Of a DNA stretch of 64,000 nt, positions 32,008-41,385 are shown in pieces. The notes beneath the pieces are model-generated. The model was not told where the DNA came from, made no database searches, and saw nothing but the letters and a program-made list of their open reading frames with translations. Within the stretch, counting starts at the first letter, position 1. The number at the start of each line of letters is the position of its first letter. Source of the DNA: Halomicrobium zhouii (GTDB taxonomy: Archaea; Halobacteriota; Halobacteria; Halobacteriales; Haloarculaceae). The stretch spans positions 558,001-622,000 of the forward strand of contig NZ_FOZK01000003.1 of NCBI RefSeq assembly GCF_900114435.1, given 5' to 3'. Made by a program: the position numbers and the translations under genes.

Positions 32008-33834
32008 TCAGTAGGAGCGTTCCTTCGGCTCGTACTCCTTCCACTGGCTCTCCAGCAGGACGGGCTTGTAGTACAGTTCAGGGGTTCCGTCGTTCCAGGC
32101 GAGCATCGTGTGCTTGATCCAGTCCTCGTCGCGCCGTTCCTGATACTCCGCGCGCCAGTGGGCGCCGCGGAACTCGCGTCGGGCAAGCGCGCCCAGCGCG
32201 ATGGCTTCGGCGACGTCGAGGACGTTGCGCGTCTCGATGGTGTGGATGAGGTCGGTGTTGTACGTGCGCGATGGGTCGGAGACGGAGACGTCCTCGTAGC
32301 GCTCGCGCGCGTGTCGGATGTCGCGCAGGGCCTCACGGAGGTTCTCCTCCTGGCGGAAGACGTTGACGTTGGCCGTCATCGACTCCTGGACCTCCGAGCG
32401 GACCTCGGCGTGGTTGAGGCCGTCGCCCTCCATCAGGTCCTCGATGCGCTGGCGCTCGCGCTCGATTGTGTGCTCGAGAACCTGGTCGGCGTCGACCACC
32501 GCCCCGTCGGCGGCGGCGTCCTCACCGCTCGCGCCGACCGCACCGGGTTCGACCGGCGGTTCGACGTCGCCGTCCTCGCTCTTGGCCGAGTAGCCGGTCT
32601 GGATTTCGGCCTCTTTCATGTCCCGGCCGGCGGCGTGGTGGCCGGCGCGGGCGCCGAAGACGAGCAGTTCGGGCAGGGCGTTTCCGCCGAGGCGGTTGGC
32701 GCCGTGGAGCGAGACGCAGGCGGTCTCGCCGGCGGCGTAGAGGCCGTCGATGCAGGTCTCGCCGTTCTCGTCGCACTCGACGCCGCCCATGGCGTAGTGC
32801 TGGCCGGGCTTGACCGGCATCGGCTCCTCGAGGCCGTCGACGCCCTCGAAGTCCTCCGCGAGGTGGAGGATGTTCTCCAGGCGGTCGAGGATGCGGTCCT
32901 CGCCGAGGTGGCGCATGTCGAGGTCGACGTACTCGTCCTCGATGCCCCGGCCCTCGTTGACTTCCGTCAGCTCGGCGCGGGCGACGACGTCGCGTGAGGC
33001 GAGTTCGCCGGCGTTGTTCGCGTAGCCGTACTCGTACATCAGGCGCTCGCCCTCGTCGTTGTAGAGGATGCCGCCCTCGCCGCGGACCCCCTCGGAGATG
33101 AGGACGCCCGTGCTCGGGAGCGTCGTCGGGTGGAACTGGATCATCTCCATGTCCTCCATCGGGACGCCGGCGCGGTAGGCCATCGCGGCGCCGTCGCCGG
33201 TGTTGGCGATGGCGTTCGTGGTGTGGTCGAAGGCCTGGCCCGGGCCGCCGGTGGCGAGGATGACGCCGTCGTTGGCGCGGAAGCCCTCGATCTCGCCAGT
33301 GGCGATCTCGTAGGCGACGACGCCGTGACACTGGCGGTCCTCGGGGTCGTCGTGGTCGGTGACGGCCAGGTTGGTGACGTACCACTCGTCGTACACCTCG
33401 ATGCCGCGCTTGACGACCTGCTGGTACATCGTGTGCAGCATGTGGTGGCCGGTCTCGGCGCCGGCGTAGGTCGTCCGCGGGTGCGAGAGGCCGCCGAAGG
33501 GGCGCTGGGAGACGGTGCCGTCCTCCTCGCGGGAGAAGGGCATCCCCCAGTGTTCGAGGTTGATGACCTCTTCGGGGGCGTCCCGGGCGAAGGTGTCGAC
33601 CGCGGGGGCGTCCGCGAGGTAGTCCGACCCCTTCATGGTGTCGTAGGCGTGCAGCTCCCAGGAGTCCTCCTCGTGGAGCGCCGCGTTGATACCGCCCTCG
33701 GCCGCGCCCGTGTGGCTCCGGACCGGGTGGAGTTTCGTCACGAGGGCGACGTCGGCGCCTTCCTCGTGAGCCGCGATCGCCGCACGGAGGCCGGCGCCGC
33801 CCGCGCCGACCACGATGACGTCGTGTTCGTACAT
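32008..33834 (-). CDS. sdhA: Succinate dehydrogenase flavoprotein subunit
   Basis: 608 residues; oxidises succinate to fumarate on the cytoplasmic face of complex II. FAD-binding GAGGAGLRAAIAA near the N-terminus, the likely FAD-linking His in VRSHTGAAEGGINA, active-site FHPTTLPSTG, RGEGGILYN and HGANRLGGNALPELLVFG, and the arginine-rich C-terminal domain (ARREFRGAHWRAEYQ) are all present. It is the last gene of sdhCDBA and starts four bases after the sdhB stop. Confidence 0.97.
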   Translation of the reverse strand: MYEHDVIVVGAGGAGLRAAIAAHEEGADVALVTKLHPVRSHTGAAEGGINAALHEEDSWELHAYDTMKGSDYLADAPAVDTFARDAPEEVINLEHWGMPFSREEDGTVSQRPFGGLSHPRTTYAGAETGHHMLHTMYQQVVKRGIEVYDEWYVTNLAVTDHDDPEDRQCHGVVAYEIATGEIEGFRANDGVILATGGPGQAFDHTTNAIANTGDGAAMAYRAGVPMEDMEMIQFHPTTLPSTGVLISEGVRGEGGILYNDEGERLMYEYGYANNAGELASRDVVARAELTEVNEGRGIEDEYVDLDMRHLGEDRILDRLENILHLAEDFEGVDGLEEPMPVKPGQHYAMGGVECDENGETCIDGLYAAGETACVSLHGANRLGGNALPELLVFGARAGHHAAGRDMKEAEIQTGYSAKSEDGDVEPPVEPGAVGASGEDAAADGAVVDADQVLEHTIERERQRIEDLMEGDGLNHAEVRSEVQESMTANVNVFRQEENLREALRDIRHARERYEDVSVSDPSRTYNTDLIHTIETRNVLDVAEAIALGALARREFRGAHWRAEYQERRDEDWIKHTMLAWNDGTPELYYKPVLLESQWKEYEPKERSY

Positions 33835-33837
33835 GAG

Positions 33838-34740
33838 TTACCAGAACTTCAGGTTGGACTTGACTGCCTCCCGCTTGAGCTCCTGAATGTGCTCGGTGAG
33901 CGGGATGTCTTTCGGACAGACCTCGGTACAGGAGAACTGGGTCTGGCAGCGCCAGACGCCGTGTTCCTGTTCGACGATCTTCAGCCGGTCCTCCTTGCGG
34001 ATCTCGCCTTCGCGTTCGTCCATGGCGAAGCGGTAGGCCATGTTGATCGCGGCCGGGCCGAGGTACTGGTTGTCCTCGGCGGCGATGTTGCAGGAGGACA
34101 TGCAGGCGCCACACCAGATACACCGCGTGGACATCTTCACCTTCTCGCGGTTCTCGGGCGTCTGGCGCTGGGTCTCGTCGTCCTCGGGGAGTTCGTCGGC
34201 GTCGAAGTACGGCTCGACCGAGTCCATCTGGTCGTAGAAGTGCTCCATGTCGACGACCAGGTCCTTGACGACGTCCTGGTGAGGGAGCGGTTCGACGCGG
34301 ACCGTTTCCGAATCGAGGTCGGCGATTTGCGTCTGGCACGCCAGCCGCTGGCGACCGTTGATGAATAGCGCGTCGGAGCCACAGACGGCCTGTCGACAGG
34401 AGTGGCGGAACGTGAGCGACGAGTCGTAGGTATCGCGCGCGTAGATGAGCGCATCGAGGACGGTCATCCCCTTGAAGAAGGGGACGTGGAAGTCGTCGAA
34501 GCGTGGTTCCTGCTTGCCCTCGACCTCGGGGTCGTAGCGGAACACCTTGATCTGGACCGTCTCCTCCTCGTCGAGCGTCTCTTCGGCCTCCGCCCGCTCG
34601 GCCTCGCGCTCGGTCGCGCGCTCTTGCTTCTCGCGGCGACGGCGGTCACCGGGCGATTCGACGGCCGACTCCGTCTCCGTCGCGGCGGCCTCTGACTCTT
34701 CGATCTCTGTCTCGGATTCGGGTTCTGTTTGCGTGCTCAT
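33838..34740 (-). CDS. sdhB: Succinate dehydrogenase iron-sulfur subunit
   Basis: 300 residues; passes electrons from FAD to quinone through three clusters. 2Fe-2S ligands lie in RHSCRQAVCGSD and RLACQTQ (the aspartate variant, as in E. coli). 4Fe-4S and 3Fe-4S ligands lie in CIWCGACMSSCN and CTEVCPKDIP with a further cysteine in RCQTQFS. A charged extension of about 65 residues precedes the domain (ETEIEESEAAATETES, then an Arg/Glu-rich stretch), possibly a salt adaptation. It lies between sdhD and sdhA with three-base gaps. Confidence 0.97.
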   Translation of the reverse strand: MSTQTEPESETEIEESEAAATETESAVESPGDRRRREKQERATEREAERAEAEETLDEEETVQIKVFRYDPEVEGKQEPRFDDFHVPFFKGMTVLDALIYARDTYDSSLTFRHSCRQAVCGSDALFINGRQRLACQTQIADLDSETVRVEPLPHQDVVKDLVVDMEHFYDQMDSVEPYFDADELPEDDETQRQTPENREKVKMSTRCIWCGACMSSCNIAAEDNQYLGPAAINMAYRFAMDEREGEIRKEDRLKIVEQEHGVWRCQTQFSCTEVCPKDIPLTEHIQELKREAVKSNLKFW

Positions 34741-34743
34741 TGT

Positions 34744-35109
34744 TTAGACGAGATTCGTCATGGCGATAGCGACGCGGGTCCCCTGGGCGATCAGTAGCAG
34801 GCTGGCTAGGACGAGCAGCCACTTGACTGCGTTCTTCCGGGTTCCCTCCAGGCCCTGGTTGATCAGCGCGTTGTAGACGCCGTTGACGCCGTGGAACGTC
34901 GCGGTGACCAGGAACAGCCACATCGTCGCGAAGTAGCCGAACTGGCTCATCCGAGCTTGCGTGCCCATGAACGTGATCTCCGAGGCGTGGTTCACGAAGT
35001 GCAACAGGAAGAAGTGGAAGGCGAGAACGCCGATCAGGAAGACGGCGGTGACCCGCTGGAGCAGCCAGCGCGTGCCGCCGCGCTGGAACGAGGAGTAGTG
35101 TTCTGCCAT
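34744..35109 (-). CDS. sdhD: Succinate dehydrogenase membrane anchor subunit
   Basis: 121 residues with three transmembrane helices (about 18-40, 58-80 and 95-115). Histidines in FHFFLLHFVNHASE and TATFHGVNGVYN are candidate haem or quinone-site residues. It starts directly after the sdhC stop (no gap) in the usual haloarchaeal order sdhC-sdhD-sdhB-sdhA. Confidence 0.9.
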   Translation of the reverse strand: MAEHYSSFQRGGTRWLLQRVTAVFLIGVLAFHFFLLHFVNHASEITFMGTQARMSQFGYFATMWLFLVTATFHGVNGVYNALINQGLEGTRKNAVKWLLVLASLLLIAQGTRVAIAMTNLV

Positions 35110-35508
35110 CTACGCGAGCACCCCCCCGATGAACGTGGGCACGCTCGCGACGGTGATGGCGCCGGTCAGGACCAGCGACGCGTAGAAGCTGCGGTCCTGG
35201 GCCTCCAGGCCGACGCCGAGGTCGACGAACAGGAGGCGCACGCCGTTGAGGATGTGGAACACCGCGACGGCGAGCAGGCCGACTTCCAGGAACCGGACGA
35301 TAACGAGCGCCTCCAGCCCCTGCAACGTGTCGGTGTACACCGCCGGGTCGCTGGCGGTCGCGGTACTCAGGACCGCGATGTGCGTAAAGAGGTAGCCGAT
35401 GAGTACCCAGCCGGTGAACTTGTGGAAGATCCACGCCCACATCCCGGCCGAGAACTCACGCCACCGCCCGAAGTCCTCGATAAAGCCGCGGTCGTACGAG
35501 TGGCTCAT
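35110..35508 (-). CDS. sdhC: Succinate dehydrogenase cytochrome b subunit
   Basis: 132 residues with three transmembrane helices. The segment [20 protein letters not shown], with the conserved His-Lys and Ser/Thr-Gly pattern, and [16 protein letters not shown], with a histidine before NG-R, match SdhC haem-binding and quinone-site regions. First gene of the operon. A TATA element (tatttatc on the minus strand, about 35529-35537) lies 21-29 bases before the ATG. Confidence 0.92.
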   Translation of the reverse strand: MSHSYDRGFIEDFGRWREFSAGMWAWIFHKFTGWVLIGYLFTHIAVLSTATASDPAVYTDTLQGLEALVIVRFLEVGLLAVAVFHILNGVRLLFVDLGVGLEAQDRSFYASLVLTGAITVASVPTFIGGVLA

Positions 35509-35528
35509 ACAGTTGGGGGTTGGAGCGG

Positions 35529-35537
35529 TGATAAATA
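35529..35537 (-). promoter_or_regulatory. TATA box of the sdhCDBA operon
   Basis: CTATTTATC on the minus strand lies about 25 bases upstream of the sdhC ATG, the only clear promoter in front of the four closely packed sdh genes. Confidence 0.65.
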
Positions 35538-35646
35538 GAAGTTTCCTTAAAGGGGCGTGAGTTTTCGGACGAGGTGGACAAAGTAGTGTTTTCTGGCCTG
35601 CATTTCGAACGAATCGACGACGCAGTGGGATAACCTATCGGCGGTC

Positions 35647-37167
35647 TCAGCAGTCGCTCGACCCGTCGCCGGCCACGCGCACGACGTCGGTGAACTCGAA
35701 GCGCGCACCGCCCGCGCCGTGGCGCTGGCCAGACGCAAGCTCGGTCCGGCCGCCGGAGTCGCCGCCGTCCGCGGCGTCCGTTACCGCGACCGACCAGTTG
35801 TGGGCTTCCGCGATGTTCCGGACGATAGGGAGACCGAACCCGGTTCCGCCCTCGCTGGTCGAGAACCCGCGATCGAACACCTCCTCGCGCGCGTCGGTCG
35901 GGATCCCGGGGCCGTCGTCGGCGACGTAGAAACCGTCTGCCAGGTCACCGACGGTCACGGAGACGCCTGATCCGGCGTGCTCCACCGCGTTCCGGTAGAC
36001 GTTTTCGAACAGTCGGCTGAGCCGGTCCGGATCCGCGCGGATCGTCTGGGTCGCCGGTACGTCGAGGCTGGCGTCGGCCGTTTCGACGGCGCGCCAGGCG
36101 TCGCGGGCGACCGTCTCGACGTCGACCGGGTCCGGCGACGCAACCGTCTGGCCCTGGATGACGAACGTGCGGAGCTTCGAGATCATCGTCGACATCCGGT
36201 CGAGGGCGGCCTCGGCCTTCTCCGCAGTGGGGTCGTCGTATTCCTCCCGAAACATCCCGACGCAGGACGTCGCCACGCTCAGCGGATTCCGCAGGTCGTG
36301 GGCGAGCACCTCCGTGAACTCTTCGAGGCGCTCGTTCTGCCGTTCGAGTTCCCGCTCGTAGACCAGCCGGTCGGTGACGTCCATCGTCACCCCGACGATG
36401 CCGACGACGTCGCCGTTCGCGTCGTACCGCGGCGCCTTCGTCGTCGACGTGAAGATCGTCTCGCCGAGGTTGGTCGTCGACTCGACGACGTCGTCGACCA
36501 CCGACTCCTCTGACTCCATGACCGCCCGGTCCTGGGCGACCGCCCCTTCGGCCAGATCCGGGTCGTAGAGGTCGAAGTCCGTCTTGCCGACGATATCCGC
36601 CGGGTGAACGTGCCGTTTCCCCTCCGGGCCCGTGATGTAGCTGTCCGGGTCCGAACAGAGCATGGCGGCGCTCACGCGCTCGTGGCGGCTCCGCCGGTCC
36701 TTGAAGTAGATGGACATCGGGATGTTGTCGAGCAGGGACTCGAGCATCTCCCGCTCGCGTTCGAGTTCCGCGTCGCGGCGGACGGAGTCCGTGACGTCCC
36801 GGAGCGCGCCGACGAGCCTCCGGTCGTCGCGTCCCTCGCCGACCGTCCACTCGCTCTCGACGACGACCGCGTCGGCCTCGGTTCCGGCCGCGTTCCCGTC
36901 GGTTCGATCGAGGTCGAACCGGACCCTGATGGGGTCGTCGACGCCCGCCGCGTCGTCGGCGTTCGCCAGCGCCTCGGTCACCCGTTCACGGTCGCTGGCG
37001 GCGACGAAGTCGGGAAAGCGCGAGCCCACGAGCGACCCCGACCCGGCGCCGAACAGGCGTTCCATCGCCGGGTTCGCGTAGGTGATCGTTCCGTCCCGGA
37101 TGACGCAGTGCGCGGTAGCGCTCCGCTCGATAGCGTCCCGCGGTGGGGGCGAGCTCTCCGAGGTCAT
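35647..37167 (-). CDS. PAS domain sensor histidine kinase
   Basis: 506 residues, soluble. Two PAS domains: about 12-120 (VIRDGTITYANPAMERLFGA) and about 128-265 (LDNIPMSIYFKDRRSRH, the PAS_4-type opening). A HisKA helix follows with the phospho-accepting His near residue 291 (EVLAHDLRNPLSVA), then HATPase_c with the N box (NVYRNAVEHA), G1 (VADDGPGIP) and G2 (GGTGFGLPIV). No transmembrane segment, so it senses a cytoplasmic cue. No response regulator is adjacent. ATG 37167 is chosen because a TATA-like aaataac lies about 28 bases upstream. Confidence 0.92.
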   Translation of the reverse strand: MTSESSPPPRDAIERSATAHCVIRDGTITYANPAMERLFGAGSGSLVGSRFPDFVAASDRERVTEALANADDAAGVDDPIRVRFDLDRTDGNAAGTEADAVVVESEWTVGEGRDDRRLVGALRDVTDSVRRDAELEREREMLESLLDNIPMSIYFKDRRSRHERVSAAMLCSDPDSYITGPEGKRHVHPADIVGKTDFDLYDPDLAEGAVAQDRAVMESEESVVDDVVESTTNLGETIFTSTTKAPRYDANGDVVGIVGVTMDVTDRLVYERELERQNERLEEFTEVLAHDLRNPLSVATSCVGMFREEYDDPTAEKAEAALDRMSTMISKLRTFVIQGQTVASPDPVDVETVARDAWRAVETADASLDVPATQTIRADPDRLSRLFENVYRNAVEHAGSGVSVTVGDLADGFYVADDGPGIPTDAREEVFDRGFSTSEGGTGFGLPIVRNIAEAHNWSVAVTDAADGGDSGGRTELASGQRHGAGGARFEFTDVVRVAGDGSSDC

Positions 37168-37331
37168 ATCCGTCACGTCTGGATCGGAACGAATAGTTAT
37201 TTCGACTACACGACGTGCGGGTTCGCTGGCCGTCACTCGCCACGGGAACGACTCACCGAAGAGTGGCAGCGTCGAACGGCGAGTCGGCCAGTAGTGTCGG
37301 TCGTCGCTGAAAGGAGGTGCAACCGACAGTA

Positions 37332-38351
37332 TCAGTCCCCGTCGCTCACGCCGCCGTTGCGCGCGAGTGCTCGCTGTGTCCGCTCGTCGAGTTCCACAAG
37401 GTGACAGATCGGGTTCCCGGGGTAGACGAGCGGGTTCTCGAGGCTCCCGACGAGGAGGCCCGGGAACGGCGCCTCGACGGTCGTCGTCTCCGTCTTGAAG
37501 GGGTTCGTGATCGTACAGATTGGGTCACCCTCCGGGACGAACGCGCCGCGCGCGTGGTGCATCTCGACGAGCCCACCGACGTCGGCGCGGATCCACGTCT
37601 TCTCGTCCTGACCGTCGACGACCGTCCGCCAGCCGGGCCAGTGGACCGACTCGTCCGGGTCGAGTCCGAACTCGGCCATGACCGACCGGACGCCGTCGAG
37701 GGCGCGGTCGATGAGGTCGCGCTGGAACCGGTGGGCCTCCCCCATCTCGACGGTGATGGTCGGAACGGCCTGGTCCGAGGCCTCGCGGCGCAGGGTCCCC
37801 GACGGACCCGAAGAGGAGATGATGACGTTCGAGGCGAACGAGTTGGCCAGGCGCGAGACGTCGGGGTCGTCCATGTCCGCGCGGACGTGGAGCATGTTCG
37901 TCCGGCCGCGCGTGGAGGTGTGGAAGTCCAGGCCGATGTCACAGGGCTCGACGAAGTTGTGGAAGATGCGGTGGGCCATCCGCCTGGCGCTCGTCGACGT
38001 CTCGTGGCCCGGGAACGACCGGTTCAGGTCCCGGTCGTAGATCGGCAAGTAGCGTTGCTGGGCGATGAACCCGGGGACGTTCAGCACGGGCAGGCAGACG
38101 AGCGTGCCCTCGAGTCCCGCGTGGTCCCACTCGTGGGCCACCTCGCGGACGACCTCGACGCCGTTGAGCTCGTCGCCGTGGGCGGCCGCCGAGAGGAACA
38201 TCGTCGGGCCCGGCTGCTCGCCGTTGACGATGGTGACTGGCATCCGCACCGGGTCCCCCATGTACGTCTCGCTTATCGTGTACCGGACGTTCTGCGTCTC
38301 GCCCGGGTCCACCCGGCCACCGTCGTAGGTGAACGGGTCGGCCTCGCTCAT
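37332..38351 (-). CDS. Succinylglutamate desuccinylase/aspartoacylase (M14-like) family protein
   Basis: 339 residues. Zinc ligands fit AAAHGDELNGVEVV (H and E) and a second His in GLDFHTSTRG; the arginines of DRDLNRSFPG are the usual substrate-binding residues. The C-terminal beta domain (about 230-330) is typical of the AstE/AspA branch. Relatives are found next to RimK-type ligases, and here the gene is divergent from a RimK-RimB fusion across 174 bases. It may remove or trim amino acid modifications made by that ligase (inference). Confidence 0.85.
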   Translation of the reverse strand: MSEADPFTYDGGRVDPGETQNVRYTISETYMGDPVRMPVTIVNGEQPGPTMFLSAAAHGDELNGVEVVREVAHEWDHAGLEGTLVCLPVLNVPGFIAQQRYLPIYDRDLNRSFPGHETSTSARRMAHRIFHNFVEPCDIGLDFHTSTRGRTNMLHVRADMDDPDVSRLANSFASNVIISSSGPSGTLRREASDQAVPTITVEMGEAHRFQRDLIDRALDGVRSVMAEFGLDPDESVHWPGWRTVVDGQDEKTWIRADVGGLVEMHHARGAFVPEGDPICTITNPFKTETTTVEAPFPGLLVGSLENPLVYPGNPICHLVELDERTQRALARNGGVSDGD

Positions 38352-38512
38352 AGCGCCACAAAGACGTGGAGGACATTAACCTGTGGGACACGACGGCGTG
38401 ATAGTGATTGTTGTCGCTGTTTACCGGCTATCAGCTCCCTCGTTCGGATTATCGCGGGTCAGAGATCAGAACAATCGCCGTGAGTCGACCGTCACCAATT
38501 TGTGGTGGCCAG

Positions 38513-38524
38513 CGGTAATTACCG
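38513..38524. promoter_or_regulatory. 12-bp palindrome abutting the rimK start
   Basis: CGGTAATTACCG is a perfect palindrome ending two bases before the ATG at 38526. A TATA-like caattt lies near 38495, so with leaderless transcription the palindrome would cover -13 to -2, between the TATA box and the start site, a typical repressor position. Confidence 0.55.
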
Positions 38525-38525
38525 T

Positions 38526-39881
38526 ATGAGCGCTTCTGACGACATCACTGTCGGTGTTTTGAGCCTACACAACAGCAAGGAGACGAAGGCAATCCTCAAC
38601 GCGGCCGAGGACCTGGGCTACGACACAGAGTGGCTCCGTACCGAGAACACGGCCGTCGACGTCACCGCCGGGAGCGCCGCGCTGGAACCGGACGTGGACG
38701 TCATCGCCAATCGCATGCTGCTGTCGAACGACGAACAGCCCATCGAGGGGCTCGGCCTCGCCCTGACGCTGGAACGGCTCCAGCCGATGCTGAATCCGCC
38801 GCGGGCCGTCGCGACGGCGCTCCACAAGTTCGCGACGGCGGCCGCCCTCATCGAGGCGGACGTCCAGGTTCCGGACGCGCTGCTCGCGCTCTCGGGCGAC
38901 CGGCTCAACGCGGGCCGCGAGCGCTTCGGTGAGAGCGCCGTCTACAAGACCGCCATCGGCACCCACGGCGGCGGGACGTGGATGGTCGACCTCGACGAAC
39001 CGCTGAACCCGCAGGTCGGGCAACGACACGCCTTCCTGCAGAAGTTCATCGACCGCGACGAGACCCAGCACCACGACCTGCGCGTCTACGTCGTCGACGG
39101 CCAGGTCATCGGCGCGATGAACCGCTACGCGCCGGAGGGCGACTGGCGGACGAACGTCGCCCTCGGCGGCGCCGTCGAGGACATGAGCGAGGACCTCCCG
39201 AGCGAAGTGGCCGAAATCGCCAGGCGGTCGGCCGAGGTCGTCGGCCTCGACTACGCCGGCGTCGACGTCGTCGAGGGCGAGGACGGCTACTACGTCCTCG
39301 AGGTGAACCCGACGGCAGGATTCAAGGGATTCTTCGAGGCGACCGGTATCAGCCCCGCGCCCTACATCGCCAAGCTCGCCATCGAGCGCGCCGGCGGCGA
39401 GGTCGACGACGAGGACGTCCGGCGGATCTCCCAGCACCTCGACGACTCGCGGCCGTCGAGCATGCCAGCGAAGGACAAGGTCCAGAAGTCGGAGAACGTC
39501 TCCGTCGGCTACATCGAGGAAGTCATCGTCTCCGGCACGCGCGGGTCCGAGACGGTGCTGGCCAAGTCCGACACCGGCGCGACGCGGACGAGCATCGACA
39601 CGGAACTGGCGGCCGGCATCGGGACGGGTCCGATCAAGGACATCGTCCGCGTGAAGTCCGGGAGTTCCAAGAGCGGTCGGTCCCGTCCGGTCGTCGACAT
39701 CGTCGTCGGCGTCGGCGGCACCCAGCACACCGTCACCGCCAGCATCGAGGACCGCGACCACATGGACTACCCGCTCCTGCTGGGCCGGGACATCCTCAAG
39801 CACTACCAGGTCGACGTGACGCGCCGCGCGGACGAGGAGAGCGTCCCCGAGTCCGAAGAGGAAGAAGAAGCACTGGAGTAA
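38526..39881 (+). CDS. RimK-type ATP-grasp glutamate ligase fused to a RimB-like retropepsin domain
   Basis: 451 residues in two parts. Residues 1 to about 300 are a RimK-family ATP-grasp ligase: pre-ATP-grasp domain (SLHNSKETKAILNAAE), lysine region AVYKTAIGTHGGG, and metal-binding VLEVNPTAGFKGFF. Residues about 325-440 match the 'ATP-dependent zinc protease' family (DUF785), which has a retropepsin fold: SDTGATRTSID with D349, and LLLGRDILKHYQVDV. RimK adds glutamates to protein or makes poly-glutamate, and RimB-like proteins are aspartic peptidases acting on such chains, so one polypeptide may both build and trim. Confidence 0.88.
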   Translation: MSASDDITVGVLSLHNSKETKAILNAAEDLGYDTEWLRTENTAVDVTAGSAALEPDVDVIANRMLLSNDEQPIEGLGLALTLERLQPMLNPPRAVATALHKFATAAALIEADVQVPDALLALSGDRLNAGRERFGESAVYKTAIGTHGGGTWMVDLDEPLNPQVGQRHAFLQKFIDRDETQHHDLRVYVVDGQVIGAMNRYAPEGDWRTNVALGGAVEDMSEDLPSEVAEIARRSAEVVGLDYAGVDVVEGEDGYYVLEVNPTAGFKGFFEATGISPAPYIAKLAIERAGGEVDDEDVRRISQHLDDSRPSSMPAKDKVQKSENVSVGYIEEVIVSGTRGSETVLAKSDTGATRTSIDTELAAGIGTGPIKDIVRVKSGSSKSGRSRPVVDIVVGVGGTQHTVTASIEDRDHMDYPLLLGRDILKHYQVDVTRRADEESVPESEEEEEALE

Positions 39882-39927
39882 GCGCGGTCCGACGCACAGT
39901 CCGGTAGAGAAGCAATTTTGCCGGCAC

Positions 39928-40488
39928 TCAGGCCGGAATGGCGTCGTCACAGGAGACGTCGCCCAGGTCCTCGTCCGGTTCGTCGACCGGTTCGGCCGGG
40001 ACGCCGACGACCGTCGTTCCGGGTGCGACGTCGTCGACGACGACCGCTCCCGCACCGATGGTCGCTTCCGTCCCGACGGTGATGTCGCCGATGAGCGTCG
40101 AGTCCGCGCCCAGCGTGACGCCGTCGCAAACCGTCGGGTGGCGCTTCTCGGGGTTCGAGGACTTGCCGCCGAGCGTGACGCCGTGGTACATCTGGACGTC
40201 GTCGCCGACGACGCTCGTCTCGCCGATGACCGTGCCCATCCCGTGGTCGATGAACACACGGTCCCCAAGCGTCGCGCCGGGGTGTATCTCGACGCCGGTG
40301 GCGAACCGGGCGAAGTGGGCGATCAGTCGGGCGGTGAGGGTGTGTCCCCGGTTCCAGGCGGCGTGGGCGACGCGGTGGATCCAGACGGCGTGGAGACCGG
40401 AGTAGGTCAGCAGGACCGCCAGCGGGCTCGTGGCGGCAGGGTCGTTTTCCGTGGCGGTTCGAACGTCCGTTTTGAGTCGGTCGAACAT
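39928..40488 (-). CDS. cysE: Serine O-acetyltransferase
   Basis: 186 residues; makes O-acetylserine for cysteine synthesis. Short helical N-terminus, then a left-handed beta-helix of hexapeptide repeats: GVEIHPGATLGDRVFIDHGM with the catalytic His, VIGETSVVGDDVQMYHGVTLGG, KRHPTVCDGVTLGADSTLIG. This is the short EpsC/CysE type without the long N-terminal helical domain of enterobacterial CysE. No cysteine synthase gene is next to it. Confidence 0.92.
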   Translation of the reverse strand: MFDRLKTDVRTATENDPAATSPLAVLLTYSGLHAVWIHRVAHAAWNRGHTLTARLIAHFARFATGVEIHPGATLGDRVFIDHGMGTVIGETSVVGDDVQMYHGVTLGGKSSNPEKRHPTVCDGVTLGADSTLIGDITVGTEATIGAGAVVVDDVAPGTTVVGVPAEPVDEPDEDLGDVSCDDAIPA

Positions 40489-40572
40489 CGATTGTGGTGG
40501 TGTGAGTCGGGTACCGTGGATAGTGACGAAGGCGATACGGGCGCGGAGAAGAGCGGACGTTCACCGACAACA

Positions 40573-40599
40573 GCCGGCCGACGCGGCGTCGGCTGGCTG
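40573..40599. repeat. 12-bp stem-loop between cysE and the glycosylase gene
   Basis: AGCCGGCCGACG (40573-40584) pairs with CGTCGGCTGGCT (40588-40599) over a CGG loop, with one G.T wobble. It lies in the 258-base divergent gap, nearer to cysE (start 40488) than to the glycosylase (start 40747). Confidence 0.6.
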
Positions 40600-40746
40600 G
40601 ACGGCGGTGCGGTCGGACGGTGACGCGCGCCCGTGGGACATGATCAGAAGTCAACGCTGGACGACCTTAAAGGCAGTCGATGCGTCCGGCGCCGCCGGTC
40701 GGACCGAGAGAGTTTCCTGCCTCGGTCCCCTGTTCCCACTACTCGA

Positions 40747-41340
40747 ATGATCGACGACGCGAAACCAGTACTGCGGGAGGACCCCGTGATGGCCGAACTG
40801 CTCGAGGAACACGACCCCTACGCCGAGGCGGACTGGACCGAGTTCGAGCGGCTGTGCGTCTCCATCATCAACCAGCAGCTCTCGACGGCGTCGGCGGCGG
40901 CCGTCAAGGAGCGCGTGTTCGACCTGCTCGACGAGGACGTGACGCCCGAAGCCGTCCTCGAGGCCGACGAGGACGCCCTCGGTGAGGCCGGCCTCTCCGG
41001 GATGAAGATAGAGTACATGCGCAACGCCGCCGAAGCGTTCCAGGAGAACGACCTCACGCGAGCGGGACTGGCAGACCACACGCCCGACGAGGTGATCGAC
41101 GAGCTGACCGAGATCAAGGGCGTCGGCGAGTGGACCGCCCGGATGTACATGATGTTCGTCCTGGAACACGAGGACGTCCTCCCGCTGGGCGACCTGGCGA
41201 TACGGCGCGGGATCGAACAGCTGTACGGCGACGGCGAGGAGGAGCTGACCCGGGAGGAGATGCGCGAGATCGCCGAAGCGTGGCGGCCCTACCGGTCGGT
41301 CGCGGCGCGGTACATCTGGGCGGCCTACGAGTCGGACTAG
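40747..41340 (+). CDS. DNA-3-methyladenine glycosylase (HhH-GPD superfamily)
   Basis: 197 residues; excises alkylated bases in base-excision repair. SIINQQLSTASAAAVKER is the AlkA-type helix, EIKGVGEWTARMYMM is the helix-hairpin-helix DNA-binding element, and PLGDLAIRRG carries the catalytic aspartate. No iron-sulfur cysteines, so it is not of the EndoIII/MutY type. ATG 40747 starts MIDDAKPVLRED; the upstream extension is basic and not family-like. A taaa-rich element lies about 70 bases upstream. Confidence 0.92.
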   Translation: MIDDAKPVLREDPVMAELLEEHDPYAEADWTEFERLCVSIINQQLSTASAAAVKERVFDLLDEDVTPEAVLEADEDALGEAGLSGMKIEYMRNAAEAFQENDLTRAGLADHTPDEVIDELTEIKGVGEWTARMYMMFVLEHEDVLPLGDLAIRRGIEQLYGDGEEELTREEMREIAEAWRPYRSVAARYIWAAYESD

Positions 41341-41385
41341 CCGGTAGCGGAGAGCGACCCGTCGGCGGCGCGACGGAACGGCCGC

